Assembly (NCBI GenBank): GCA_027382625.1
Contig: JAJKFJ010022830.1
Location: 32,777 to 96,776 of the forward strand
DNA length: 64,000 nucleotides
From: Tetmemena sp. SeJ-2015
Taxonomy: Eukaryota; Ciliophora; Spirotrichea; Sporadotrichida; Oxytrichidae
Direction: 5' to 3'
Part shown: piece by piece, positions 35,649 through 48,104 of the stretch
How positions within the stretch are numbered: position 1 is the stretch's first letter
Layout: the number at the start of each line of letters is the position of its first letter
Notes under the pieces: generated by a model
Seen by the model: only the letters and a program-made list of their open reading frames with translations
Told to the model about the DNA's origin: nothing
Databases searched by the model: none
Made by a program: the position numbers and the translations under genes

Positions 35649-36605
35649 AAGCCTAATTATAATTCAAAGGGTTAGAATATATTTTATTTTTAAGAAAGAT
35701 AAATTTTTGTTTAATTTTGATTTTAAAAATAATAAAAATAATTTAATAGATTTATCTATCCTTGGCACATGCCCAACAAGCCCCCCAAAATTATAATTGT
35801 GAATAATTTAATGTTAATTTTTATACAAATACCTTTAACAAAAGTTATTTAGGAAAGCAATATGTAATTTTTATTTAATGGAGATAGTAATTAAAATAAA
35901 AGAACTTGAAATGGGAGTCTTTATGCTTTAAATGTAATAAAATAATTTAATCCTTGTTATAAAATGAAAAATTTCAATTAACCATTTACATTATAATAAA
36001 AAAATATCTAAGGATTAGTTATTAACTTAGAAAAGGTGTTAGAAGCTTATTAGACAGATTACACTAAATTATTTAGGAGAACAATCTTTGAGAAAAAAAA
36101 TATTTTACTTTCGCTTAAACTAATCCCCTTTAAATTTGAAAAATAAAGTTAAGTTAAAAGTAAAAATCTTTTAAAAATATGCATAAATTTTTAATCAGAA
36201 CTGCCAAATATTGAATTTCTACTTTTAAAACTTGTTAAATTTTTTTTGAGATTTTTTAATGTTTTAGATTAATTCAAATAGGAATGCATTAAACTGAAAA
36301 ATAAAGTGACTCTGTTTTATAATCATACTTTTTCAGAAAAATTAATGAAGAGTTTCTTTATATTAAAATCATTTTTACCGTTTTAAATATTTATAAAGGG
36401 CAAGAATTGCTCGGATAAAAAAAGTATTGAAATTCAAGATAGATTAAGATCTGAACTCTACTGATTATAGATTTAGTTAGATAAAGTTAGTTAGGTAGAT
36501 TTGGCCTATAAATTTAAGAATGTTCCTCAGGTTATAATTTATTTAATATAACTCAAAGAACAAAGCTTACTAGTTTATAGTAAAGAGATAGCAGATATAC
36601 AGTAT
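35649..36605. other. Intergenic, AT-rich
   Basis: About 950 bp between two plus-strand genes. No coding frame, repeat or RNA gene seen. Confidence 0.5.
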
Positions 36606-39315
36606 ATGAAAGAAAAAAATACTCTTATTAATTTTATTATGAACAATACGACTGATCCAACTTCAGGCGCAGGAGAAGACTCCTCCTCTGATGTAGAGTG
36701 GTGGAAGATGCTTCTAATTGTTTTACTCTCGCTGATTACAGGAATCTTCTCTGGCCTGAATCTAGGAATCATTTCTTTAGACCCGAACTACCTCGAGTTG
36801 CTGGCTGCCGGGCCTTATGAGACTAAAGAGGACGAGAGAGACGCAAAGTACGCCAAAAGGATCATACCTTTAAGAAAGAAGGGAAACATGCTCCTTTGCA
36901 CAATCATTCTAGGAAATGTGTCTGTAAACTCCATCCTTTCAATCTTGATGGCTGACTTGACAAGTGGAGTCATAGGAAGTATCATCTCAACAGTGAAAAA
37001 AATTCTAAGCATGATGATAATTTTTAATTAAGTGATCATCATGCTTTTCGGCGAGATCCTTCCTCAATCAGTTTTCTCAAGACACGCTTTAGTGGTCGGT
37101 GCCCATCTAAATTTATATGTCTCATAAATGATCTGACTTGGCTTTTGTGGTTTTTCTTTGTGCTATTTTCTCCCATTAGTTTTCCTCTTTCCGCCATTTT
37201 GGACAAGCTAGTTGGAGTTGAAGACGGAGAGGAATATAACAAAACTAAGATAAAGAACATGTTCGAAACTTACGAGCGAGATAAACTGCTCGACTCAACG
37301 GAGAGGAAAATTCTTTCAGCCGCCCTGGATTGGTAAGACCGCACAGCCAAAGAGATTATGACTCCCCTGGAGGAATGCTTCACTCTAAATGTCGAGGAAA
37401 TATTGGATAGGGAACTCTTGAGACTTATAAATAGCAAATTTTGCTTTTAAACATTAGCAGACTCATCTACACACAAGGTTATAGCAGAGTTCCCATTTAT
37501 GAAAATTCTAAAGACAACATAGTTGGCTTGCTACTTACTCGCGATTAATTTATATCTTCAAATTTAATTTAAGTTTACGACTTGATTCTTGTGAATCCAG
37601 AAAAGCAAAAGATTACTATAACTAGAATTTCACATAATTTAGCATTAATTATGTTAAATTAAAATGATTTACAATTGTAACTGGGCTATTACTTTCACTT
37701 ATATTTTCACTTCCATCAAGCTGAACTTAATTTTTATAATGAATAATTTTGAAGGTAATATAGAAGATTTAAATTATTTCTGAGCAACAAAAAAAATATT
37801 TAGAGATAGGCTTCGAACTAGATCGCAATAAAAATGCAGTTTTTACTGACATCTATTCTAGGGGGCTTCACTTATAGTTATAAAGAATAACAGTTAGTTA
37901 TAAATTTGTGCTGTATATTAGATAGCTTCAAGATATATTGGTTCGCGATATCATATCTATTAACGAAGACAGTGCTCTGGAACCGATTCTGAGCTTCTTT
38001 AAGAAGGGACAATCTCATATGGCGATTATCACTAGAGTGGAGGAGCAAGAAGGAGACAAAGACCCTCTCATAAAGACAGTGGGTATAGTCACTCTTGAAG
38101 ATATCATGGCACAGCTTATTGAGAATGATGATAAAAAATCTGGGCCGATAGGGGAGGAGAGTATTAAGGCTCTCACGCAATAGGGATATAATTAAGAAGC
38201 TGAGCAAAAGAAACTTAAGCTTAAAGACAGATAAGTTATAAATAGGTTATTTATCTAATAAGGTTAGATTAAGATGATCAAATATTTTTCAGAATTATTT
38301 TAAAAATCAAAAAAGTTAATTATGATTTAAAAGTTTCGTATATTCCATTTAAGATGAGTTTTACACTTTTCTCTCAAACATTTAATCCTATTTTGATATT
38401 CTTAGAATACAATGCTTAGTAAATTAGCAGATTTAAATTTGCCTATAATTAACTTTTATATTTGCATAAGTGCTATTATTCTCATCTAACATCCAAACTT
38501 AGCAAGGAAAGATGAGCTCCGAGGAAATAATTGCCGTGTGCGAGTTCTTGCAAAAGCAAGTAAAGTACTTTGGAATGAATAGACTCCGCAAGAAGATTCT
38601 TATCGAGCTTAATAAACATAATTATTTTTATAATTACTTTGAGCTAATAGCCTCAAGCTAAGTGTAGAACATATATGCTTCTTCAGACTCAGCAACAAAA
38701 AGAGATGTTTCTTGGATTAAAATTGATATCTTTATTTTCACCATCCAAGCTGACAAGCTTAGGACTTCACAAAATCAACAAGTCAACTCCAAGAAAGATG
38801 TTCACATAATAAGATGGGTAACTCTCTCGTATACCCCTTGACACTGAGCTACCAAAGGGTATGATGAGAATCAGTCACATCGATTCTGCTTCTCCATCCA
38901 AACCTGAGGTTGCTCAAAACTAAGAAGATTTATCAAGTGAGGAAAGTCTTATAATTTAAATTGTTATCATTTATTTAATTAGAAAGCTTGCAAGATGAGA
39001 GTGAGCAGCATGAAAAAGCTATTCTCTTCAAGAAAGGAGTGAAGTCAGAAGAATTTATTTTGGTATTGCAGGGCCATGTTACCGTTTTCACCGGCCAAGA
39101 TAACTTCCAAATAACCTTGTCTACATTCAATTACTTCGCTCAAGACGCACTCCTCAACGATAATTACATTTATTGTAGATAATTATGTGCCAGATTTCAC
39201 AGCTAAAGTAAACTCATACGCCAGAATTCTCAGAATAATTTAGTAGTTATTATTTTTAATAAATGCCGTGAACTACAGAAGGGCCATATCAGATCCCAAA
39301 AACTTTGAGAAGTGA
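36606..39315 (+). CDS. CNNM/CorC-type DUF21-CBS transporter-like protein, copy 1 (complete)
   Basis: CNNM proteins act in Mg2+ transport. ATG at 36606, or at 36639 (MNNTTDPTSGAGEDSSSD). DUF21 membrane domain: MLLIVLLSLITGIFSGLNLG, LCTIILGNVSVNSILSILMA, GEILPQSVFSRHALVVGAH and LLWFFFVLFSPISFPLSAIL. CBS pair: DRTAKEIMTPLEECFTLNVE, SRVPIYENSKDNIVGLLLTR and QSHMAIITRVEEQ, then TVGIVTLEDIMAQLIE. C-terminal cyclic-nucleotide-binding-like domain: KAILFKKGVKSEEFILVLQG, HVTVFTGQDNF, NYFAQDALL. IESs at 36992-37035 (AGTGA) and 37105-37134 (ATCT) are clear. Others lie near 37440, 37545-37915, 38200-38510 and 38600-38990. TGA 39313-39315. Confidence 0.88.
36992..37035. other. IES, pointer AGTGA
   Basis: AGTGA at 36992-36996 and 37031-37035. 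Deleting 39 bp gives IISTVIIMLFGEILPQSVF, matching copy 2 (IISTVITVVIGEIIPQSVF), which has no insert there. Confidence 0.95.
37105..37134. other. IES, pointer ATCT
   Basis: ATCT at 37105-37108 and 37131-37134. Deleting 26 bp gives GAHLTWLLWFFF, matching GAHTIWLLYFF in copy 2, which lacks the insert. Confidence 0.95.
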
Positions 39316-39886
39316 TAAAGAAAGAAAGGAAAACACTGACAAAATCTATTTAAATCGTATTATAGCACATAGCCACACCTCTAAGCATATTTAATATGAA
39401 AATAAGATCACAGTAATTTCAAGAATAAATTAAATCTCCATTTATTTCTTTTATATTCGCTCTACCCCCTTTTTATTTTTTCCTTTTAAAAGCAGGTTTT
39501 AAAATTTAATATTTTTAAGATTTATAATTTGTGAAGCTATTTCTAAAGGAAAAAACCTTATCATTTTTTGGTTCCAATTAAATTTAATTAATTTTACAAT
39601 TAAAATAAAGGTATGAGGAATTCAGTCACTAATTACATAAATCTATTTGCTCGTTCAAAAAAAAGGTTTGAACTTTAAATATATTAATAGGAATTTATTA
39701 AAATTAAAATTTAATTACAAGAAGGTTAGTAATTTTTTAAATTTAAAAAAGACCAATTTTAATTTATAAATTTTAAAATTTTTCCAAGGTTTAGGGTTAA
39801 CCCAGGAATTAATTTGGACTTAAACCTTTTTGGGGCGATCCACCCCATGAGTAAATGTAAGTTTCATTTAAATTTTTCTAAATTAT
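39316..39886. other. AT-rich gap where the 5' end of copy 2 is expected
   Basis: No coding sequence for the first membrane segment of copy 2 is present. Near 39780-39850 a less AT-rich patch holds GGTTAACC and TTTTTGGGGCG, one G4T4-like unit; I attach no meaning to it. Confidence 0.4.
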
Positions 39887-41762
39887 TTGAAAGAGGACGA
39901 GCGTGATGCAATTTATGCGAAGAGAATTATACCTCTGAGAAAGCGAGGAAACTTACTACTTAGCACCATCATTTTAGGAAACGTAGCAGTCCAAAGTTTT
40001 ATGTCCATTCTTCTTTCAAACATAACTGACGGAATCATTGGAACTATCATCTCCACAGTAATCACAGTAGTCATTGGAGAAATTATTCCCCAGTCAGTTT
40101 TTCACAGACATGCACTCGTTGTAGGTGCACATACCATTTGGTTGCTGTATTTCTTCATCGCTATAAGTTTCCCGATTACGTTCCCCATCTCCGCCATATT
40201 AGATAAAATACTAGGCGCCGAAGATGGAGAAGAGTACAATAAAACTAAAATGAAGAAACTCTTCCAAATCTACGAACAGGACAAGCTCCTTGATCCAAAT
40301 CATAAAATACTAATTATTGTTTTTAAGGTTTTAAATGAGAGAGAGATTTTGTCAGCGGCACTTGAACTTCAAGACAAGATAGCTGTATCAGTGATGACGC
40401 CTTTAGAGGAATGCTACATGCTCGAAATAAACTCAGTCTTAGATAGGGAACAACTCAGGCAAATAAATGCTCTAAAATAGTTATTGTATTCTTTTGTTTA
40501 AATTGGTTTATATTCGAAGGGATTCAGCAGGAATACCCATCTATGAATAATTAAAAATTAATTGGAGATTGTGATTTGTATGAGGGAAGTAGAGAGAAGA
40601 TAGTGGGATTGCTGCTTGCGAGAGACCTGATTCTGATTAACCCTGATAAGTAGAAGATTTCTATTAAGCATCTGATGAGCATGCTTATGAGGAATGTGGT
40701 TTAAATAGATGAGAGCACCAGACTAGAACCCATTCTCACCTATTTCAAAAAGGGGCAATCTCACATGGCTATTGTAACTAAGATTTAACAATTCGAAGAT
40801 AGAGACCCTCAAATTCAGGTTACTGGCATCGTCACTCTAGAAGACATATCTTATTTATACTTGACATTATTGCAAATACACAATAAGAATACTGATAAAA
40901 TAAATCAACTACTCTATAAATAAAATACCTTTTTGCTCTCATAAATTTTAGTTATTTTATTCTACAATATTGGAGAGCTAATTAAGAAGGAAGGTAATGA
41001 TTTGGATAAGAACTCCATGAGGGCAATAGATTACTAAGAATCAGCAGACTCTAAATTACTTTTAATCCTTATAAGTATTTTAAAACAATTATCGCTTAAA
41101 GAAAAGCTAGTATTGATATTCAGTAGTCAACAAGGAGGCAGCAGCTTATCTAAAGAGGAGATGTTTGCAACTTGTGAGTATCTTCAAAAGTAGGTGAAGT
41201 GCTTTAACACTGGCCGCCTAAGAAAGAAGGTTCTTATTACCCTACTTTAGCACTCTCAAGTTTATTATCTAATTACTTACCAAAATTAAAATCAATAATT
41301 TAATCTGAAATATGCATGTGTTTTTTTATTATCTCTGCTTAGATTACTCTTTATGTTTAATTTTTTTTAAAATTCAAGTTGAAGAAATCAAGATCTAGGA
41401 GAATAAATCAGATCAGCAATCCACTGAAGGTAAATTACTAAATTTATTTTTTTAAGAAGCAGATACGAAGCTCATAAATTCTAAAATATATATTTTATAT
41501 GAAATTTATTTTAAAACATTTTTTTTAATTAAATATATTGAATTCTAGTCTCCAAAACAAAAATAGATCAGATCTAGGCTAAAAGAATGGCTCAGCTCAT
41601 AAGTATTTCCACTAAAAAAATGGATAAAACGATGATATGCCTCCGGGAATGACCATTCTAAGAATCAAAGAACCCACTCCTATGAAGAAGATGGACAAGA
41701 ATGATGATGTTGATGATATTTCCTCTGTTCTCGACTCCAGTGAGCAGCATGAAAATTTTTAA
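39887..41762 (+). CDS. CNNM/CorC-type protein, copy 2, lacking both ends
   Basis: A paralogue of the preceding gene. Coding begins abruptly with KEDERDAIYAKRIIPLRKRG at about 39887, exactly where copy 1 has KEDERDAKYAKRIIPLRKKG, without the N-terminal membrane segment or an ATG. It continues through DUF21 (TIISTVITVVIGEIIPQSVF), CBS repeats (MTPLEECYMLEINSVLDREQ, SAGIPIYEQ, IVGLLLARDLILINPDKQKI, QSHMAIVTKI and TGIVTLEDI), then IGELIKKEGNDLDKNSMRAI, EEMFATCEYLQKQVKCF and VLDSSEQHEN. Coding ends at about 41760, where copy 1 goes on into the nucleotide-binding-like domain. IESs or introns lie near 40290-40330, 40475-40520, 40540-40590 and 40845-40965. Lost ends with an open middle suggest non-local MDSs rather than decay. 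Confidence 0.75.
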
Positions 41763-41839
41763 TCAACAGTCATAGGAAATTTTTCTCAATTTAAAAAGTT
41801 AAGTTTTAAGAGAATGAAATAAAAGATATTAAGATATAC

Positions 41840-42728
41840 TCATTGCTCTCCTGAATTGTGGACAGTAAAGCATTTTATAATTCCCTAAAATACTCCTTTC
41901 CTGTCTCTTTCTGTTTGAGTCTCCTCCTAGTAAATGACTTTATGTCCTGCATTCTTAGCATTAAAATCATCCCAAGCTCGAGCGAAAATATCCTCCTCTG
42001 CTCTTGATGGTGCTATGAATCTATTCACTTTATATTTCCTTCCTCTAGTCAACTTAACGAGTTTGGCAAATAGCTTTTGCTCTGAAAATTTGGGGCCGAT
42101 AACTTTGTCCTTCTTCCCTTTTTAGTAAAGAGGATAAGCATTTTGTTAGGAGGCTGCCTCGATCTTTTCTTAGGGCAAAAAATTATTATTGGTGATAGGC
42201 TAATTTTGTGGAAAATTGTTCTGGATTTGAGATCCCATAACTTAAGTAAATAGTGGATAAAGAATAATTTACTTATGCTTGGAAGTGCTGTTGTTGTTTG
42301 TTGTTAAAATTGCTAATTGTTGCCTATTTGAGATATTTGAGAAGTGCCCATCCCCTAATAATAAAGAGTCTAGTATTGAGCTTGCAAAAACTATATTTAC
42401 TGTTGAATTTGCTGCATCTGTGCGTAATTTTGCTATTATATTTGTTACTATTCCATAGTTGATGGTGCCTAGTTGGTGAATTGCTGGTGAGAAAAGTACA
42501 ATTAGATCGTTTTAAAGAGTCAAAGAATTAATAAAACAAAATTTAAGTCTCTCTATCTTTTCTTGAGTATCCTATATTTCCTTTTTATCATGCTGGTTTA
42601 ATAGAATTGCTTGTTTTCATTTTCTGATCTTGATCAGATTCATCTGAACTAGAGTTATCGCTATCTTTATGTCTGAAATGATCATCATTTTCTTCTTCAT
42701 CCTCTGAAGCTAGAGTATTGTTAATCAT
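41840..42728 (-). CDS. Unrecognised Gln-rich protein with a basic C-terminal part
   Basis: ATG at 42726-42728 opens an acidic stretch (MINNTLASEDEEENDDHFRH). After an AT-rich insert near 42490-42590 a Gln-rich part follows (QQIQQQNYAQMQQIQQQIQF), then SEQKLFAKLVKLTRGRKYKV, NRFIAPSRAEEDIFARAWDD and FNAKNAGHKVIYQEETQTER. It ends VHNSGEQ at TGA 41840-41842. The C-terminal 120 residues look like a folded domain but I do not recognise it. It converges with CNNM copy 2, only about 80 bp away. Confidence 0.6.
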
Positions 42729-42764
42729 AAATTTTTTAAAAAGAATTTTGCTAACTTCTTTTAG

Positions 42765-43450
42765 AAACAGTTTATTTATAATTTAAAAAAAAACTTTGAG
42801 AATAATTTAAACAGCTTTTGTATACTGATTGCTAGAATTAGGGATTTATCCTGCACCGACATCTTCATTAACGTCTGTCATTATAGTGTCTCCATCTCTA
42901 GTCTAATTTGTTCTATTCTTTTTGGATTTGTCTTAAGTGGATCTCTTCCTTTCTTCCTTGTTCTATTCTCTGATCTGCTTTCTGTCTTGCTTCTCTTTTT
43001 CCTTTTATTCTCTTCGTTAAGCCTTTTCAAGTTCCCTTTGTTGCTTAGTGGAATCTAAGCCTCTTTCACCCCTTTGCTTTGTGGTGCCTTCTTTTTACCT
43101 TTGTTTTCCTTCTCTTGAATCTAGTGTTTGCGATTGACTCTAACATGTTTTGAGGCTACCTGCTTGCCTGTTTATTTTGTTGGTACTAGTCTTCATCGTG
43201 TGGCTAGTCCCCATAATACTTTTGTCCTTGCTTTTTATTTCTCAGAATCTCTTGAGCCCTTATAGTTGCTGTTACGAATGCTAAGTTTCCGAAAGCTGTG
43301 TCTTTCTCATAGGAAACGTTCAATCGAATACCCTTTTATTTCTCGCTTTAGCTAATGAATGATATCATCCTAAACCTATAACTTAATGCAAATATAATCA
43401 TAGTCATCAAGTTATCATAAGTCGCCAAAATTATTTAAAATAAAGTTATA
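42765..43450 (-). CDS. Charged Lys/Glu/Arg/Gln-rich protein
   Basis: Minus-strand coding from about 43430 reads DDYDYICIKLQVQDDIIHQL and KREIKGYSIERFL, then after a frame change (IES likely near 43320) QKYYGDQPHDEDQYQQNKQA. Another shift near 43110 leads into a highly charged region (TKQRGERGLDSTKQQRELEK, KEKEKQDRKQIREQNKEERK) and an acidic tail (DGDTIMTDVNEDVGAGQ). The end lies near 42765. It is probably a coiled-coil or nuclear protein. No family recognised; the start is not fixed. Confidence 0.5.
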
Positions 43451-43491
43451 TCTTCTCAAATAATTAAAATATGATATTTTAATGACAAATT

Positions 43492-44993
43492 TCAATAAGT
43501 ATAGTATTTTTAATTACTAAATAAGCAAATATATTCGAAGTTATTCGGAAAATATGATGAATTTCTTATAATTTGAATATTTTTTTTTAATTATTTCGCC
43601 TTTCCAATTGCCTTGAGAACAACTATCGGTTTCTTAGCCTTTTTGAGGATATAGAATAGATATCCAACCACTTTACGAGGCTGAGAACTTTAACTGACCC
43701 TGATCTTTAGAGTCACTTAGTTCCTTCTCTCTTTAGCATTTCATTCTTCACTTACTCAATTTTGGCCCTCATTAGCCAACTCTTACCCTAGGCAATGCTA
43801 TTCATTATTTGCTAACAATCCCTAATAACATGTTCATACTCATGCACTAAAAATTCATCTCAAAATAAATCTAAAGTTAAAACAAAATTTAAAAACCAAT
43901 AATCTCCAAACACCAGAGGCTTATACTATGTGTTTATGATATTGATGATATCTTAGAGTTTCTCTGAAACTTTGGATCCTTCTTCATCAAAATCAATATC
44001 TCTAAAAGTCTAATAGAGAAGCTTGATTTCCCAACCCTTTTCTCGAAGTTATCCAGTTGAATTTATTAACTAAATTTCTTGCAAATTGCCAAACTGTTAC
44101 AATCTTTGTATATGATTGACTACTTCAACTTTTGTGAGAATTACACTTTTCTTGCTTAGAACAATGGAATCGTCCTCTGCTTCTTTCACAGAGCAGTAGA
44201 TTTGTTTATCTTCATCAATCGAAACTAACATACCTGGCTCAATTGATTGCTACTTGAAGATATATAATATGCCATTATTTTTATAGAAGCTTTCCTCAAA
44301 GAAGGAAGTAATGGCAGGCTCATCTTAAGGATTTGAGCTGAAATGATAAACTCCTCTTTAAGATCCAATATCTAGCAGGTGGCCCAAATAATCAGCCTAG
44401 AATTCCATTCCCAGTCCTATCACATTAAACTTTGCATACACTTGCTTTCTTTGAAGAAGCTGCTTTAATTTATGAGACTCAATTCTTGTTTCTTGAGGGA
44501 CGTTATCCAGTCCATCAGTCATAAATATCACAAAAAGTTCCTTAACTTATTCACTTTCGTTGATAATTTGGCAAAGTTTTTTGATTGGCTCTGGGAATCT
44601 TGTACCGCCTGAGGCAAATGCCAAGTTTTAAATCTCTTAAATGCAGGCCTACTCAGTCTTTTACTCAATGATTTGAATTCCATCATTGAAGAAGATTATG
44701 ACTGGAGGTAGACTAGATTTCGAAGTGGCAAAATACTTTTTGACAAAGACTTATGCTTATGTTCTGACAATATCCATTGGTCTTCCCGACATTGAAGCCA
44801 CTCTTAGTTATTTTAAATATAACTTATCAATGATGATGACTAGATAGCTCTAGGATTGTCTTTGAGAGATAATTCCTTCAAATTGTTATCTGTTTAAGTG
44901 GATTTCGATGTCCAATAAAGCTTGTTAGGGATTAATGATGTCATAGGATATCTTTCCTAATAACTTATTAGTTTTCTACAGAACACTTTCCAT
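43492..44993 (-). CDS. von Willebrand factor A-domain protein
   Basis: ATG at 44991-44993 opens MESVLQKTNKLLGKISYDII. A vWA fold follows: SYLVIIID at the first strand, SMSGRPMDIVRTQAQVFVKK (MIDAS Ser-x-Ser and helix), PVIIFFNDGIQI, FASGGTRFPEPIKKL and LFVIFMTDGLDNVPQ (the conserved TDG). IES removal near 44805 is needed to bring the first Asp to its Ser pair. Downstream there is a mixed domain (LYIFKQQSIEPGMLVSIDED) and a helical part with EFLVHEYEHVIRDCQQIMNS. The end is uncertain: TGA at 43492-43494, or an earlier loss of coding near 43590. IES-like gaps lie near 44100 and 43870. vWA proteins usually mediate metal-dependent protein binding. Confidence 0.75.
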
Positions 44994-45314
44994 TCTTCTT
45001 TTAAGATTTTAATAGATAAAATTATAATCTTCTAATCTATCTAATTCTGATATATTATGCTATAACTTTATTTTTATAAAAATTGATTGTGGTTTATAAA
45101 TATAAATTATAAAACAATAAGAGAACACGATATTATAAAATATTTTCTTAAATAAGTCTAAAAATTATTTTCCTCCAATTTCCTATAAGTTTAAGAGCTC
45201 TTTTTTTAATTTAAATTGACAGAATAATTTATGATTTTTGTTTTTTCAATGAGAGCTTGATTTTTGATATATGTTCTTGTAATTTAAAATAAATATTGAT
45301 TGATAAATTTATAA
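44994..45314. other. Intergenic, AT-rich
   Basis: Nothing identified between two minus-strand genes. Confidence 0.5.
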
Positions 45315-47461
45315 TCAAAGAGTTTGCATCTCATCAAGAGGTTACAACAAACCTTGCCTATCTAAATATTCCAAAAAGCTAATAAAGCCTCCTCCATGGC
45401 GTACTATTAAATCACTTCCGCTCAAACCAAGCTTTAAAATTCTTTGCTTGTAGTTATCTCTCCCGTTGGTGTTATTAGGTAGAATTTCATACACGAAATC
45501 TTTAATTTTCTTCATTTATACACAGGTGTTTCGTTCTTTTAACTTCACTGCAATCTCTTCAACTCTAAAATTTAAGTTAAAGGTAAAAATTACTTACGCA
45601 AAATCTACATCTGATGCAAGTTTTTTCTATGGATTCTTTATTCTGATTAGCAATTTATCTCCAATACTTGAGGAATTAAAGATATCAAAGAAGCCTGTTG
45701 CTTTTATAGCCCTATCAGGAAATAGCTTAATGATTTGAGTGCTAATATCTGCTTCTTCATTTTCTTTATTACTTCCGATACTGTCATTCCTTGAGTCCCT
45801 TTTAAGATTTGCCTTACTATTTGTTATGAAAATTTTGTTTTACTTTGAGTTGATCATTTGAGTTTGGTTAATCTTGCTCGAAGAAAAATTTCTGAATGAA
45901 GTGGAATTTTTCCTTTTTGACTAGAAGTCAAAATATGCCTTATCATTCGTTCTTTTTAAAAAACTACTTTAATTAAGGAATTCCCGAACCTCCTCTCTTT
46001 TTATTTTATTCTCATCTATTCTTTCATTACTAGCTTAGATTAATCTATGACTTGCTTAAATATTCTTTTAAAGTGACATGTATGAAGATTTCGGCTAGTA
46101 AATGGGATTGCCTAGCTTATTTATATATTTTGATGTATTTTCTTCACTCTTAGCATTTGAAAAATGAGAACTCTGGTTTATATTCGATAGTAAACTTTTG
46201 TTCAATAAATTTTGATTATCTTGAGGAATAATTTTCCTTTCTAAATTTGGATTAGGATTTTAATATGGCTGGACTTCTTTGAATTGATCATCTCTAAGAG
46301 TTGCCTCTTATTCTTTTCTGCTAAGTTCTATAATTTTGGTCTCTTGTAACTACTGCTTGATTGATAATCCATTGCACTTGCTTTTCAATTCTGCTATCTC
46401 TTTCCTCTGCTTCTCAATAAGCTTATGACTTTCATTTTTAAAAGATACTCATTATAAATTAATCAGTGAGTTGCTTTTAAAGAAGTTCCTTATCTTAATT
46501 AGCTTCTTCTAACTAGCTTCTTAATTTGTGTATTACATTTTTATCTTCATCAGGAAAGGGTTAATACCCTCCAAATTTTTCACCATTAATTTGCTGTAAT
46601 GTATTTCCGAAAGAAGATTGAGGCTGATGGCCAACATATGTTTATTCTTTCTTCAAATCCTAAGTAGAATCTTAGTTCTGACTTGCATATACTCTAATTT
46701 TTTAATTAAAAATAATAAATTTAGCCAGATGCTTAGTTCCCCTTTTAATTGATGGTTGCTTAATCCTAATGATCTTATGCATCACGATTTTTATTTATCT
46801 GGAGGGGTATTTCGTTTTAAAAAGATTCCTTCGATGCTCTTATGTACTAACTCTGTCTGACTTGTTCATTTTAAGCATTTATGTTGTCATTTACTCTATT
46901 TGGAGAGGCTTGAGAGAACTCCTACCCTTCTTCCTCATTATCTTGTGCTAAAGAAAAATTCATCACTGAATTTTAAAAGTTTCTCTAAGACGTTTCGCCT
47001 AAGCTTAGAGGGTTCTACTAAGTAAATTGATTCGAGGAATAAGGAATCGTAGAGTTGTACCCTTTGTTTTTGTTCAAGGTTGTCGCATCCAGAGTTTAGG
47101 CATTTATTAGAGTCCCATTTAAAGTTTAGCTGTCAAAGTTCTGAAGTGAAGCAACTATTAAATAACATTAAATAGATAAAACTTTCTTGATGTCCTCCAG
47201 TCCTTATTTAAGCATCTCTATTTCTTCTAACATCATTTATTTCTTCATCTAAAAAGATTAAACTAATTAATCTTAGACTGCTCTCTTTTAGAAATTTAAG
47301 ATTTATTGGCACTTGCAGTTCTTTAATCAAAAGGTCTCATCTGGTTATTGATTTTAGAAGTTTCAATGAAGTCTGGAGAGTCTTATATTCTCTCATCTTA
47401 ATTTTGTTAATGGTTAATATTTATGATCTACTATGAGTTCGTGCTTCTTTCATTATTGAAC
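45315..47461 (-). CDS. Coiled-coil protein with a C-terminal GAS2-like domain
   Basis: ATG near 47459-47461 opens MNSNSFKFNNERSTNSQQII. Helical and Asn/Gln-rich parts follow (MLEEIEMLKQGLEDIKKVLS, ESHKLIEKQRKEIAELKSKC), then a Ser/Lys-rich stretch. Near the end FRVEEIAVKLKERNTC, then RILKLGLSGSDLIVRHGGGF and ISFLEYLDRQG resemble the GAS2-related (GAR) microtubule-binding domain, in particular the VRxGGGW-type core, here VRHGGGF. TGA at 45315-45317. IESs are needed near 47240-47280, 46700, 46450-46600 and 45550-45610. The GAR call rests on one motif and position, so it is moderate. Confidence 0.55.
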
Positions 47462-48104
47462 TTGAAGGAGTTAGAATTCATATTTAAATTTTGAAATTAT
47501 ATTCAGTTCTCTTTAAATTTAAATAATCACTCCATCTTAATAATTAAATACAAAATCACAACTTTTTTTAAACGGAGTTTAATTTTTTAAATTTCTGTAA
47601 AACTATTTGTCTTTTTAATTAGTGAACTCAATAATTGCTTAATATTTTAAAAGTTAGATTAAGCAAATTTTAATTTATAATCGGAAGTTTAAAAAAAAAT
47701 AGACTAAAATATGAACAGTGATGTTTGGCAGACCTCCTTACATTTCTATAAATAGGGCATAACCGAAATTTATTACTTTTTAAATCAAAATTTACTAATC
47801 TTTGCTTAAATAGTATCTAGCTTGCTTAAGTTCTCAACGATTTAAATAACTTTTTTTATAATGATCTCTAATTAAAAATAATTAGAAAAGATAAACATAA
47901 GCATAATTTATGAAATAAATTTATATCTATATCTAAATAAGATGCTTGATTTATTGTAACTTAAGAGAGTTCTAATTAAAAGAAAAATGAGCAAATCGCC
48001 TTTTAAACATTTATTTTGAATGTTAATGGACAAAATTAGGTTTATATTTTGATATATAAAAAAACTTAAATACAAATATTATATTTTAACTATTTAGCTT
48101 ATAA
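47462..48104. other. Intergenic between divergent genes
   Basis: AT-rich, includes the 5' flanks of both neighbours. No repeat or RNA gene seen. Confidence 0.5.

Noticed and set aside
39780..39850. GGGTTAACCC-like patch and one TTTTGGGG unit as a telomere
   Set aside because: A single unit is not a telomere tract; no array is present.
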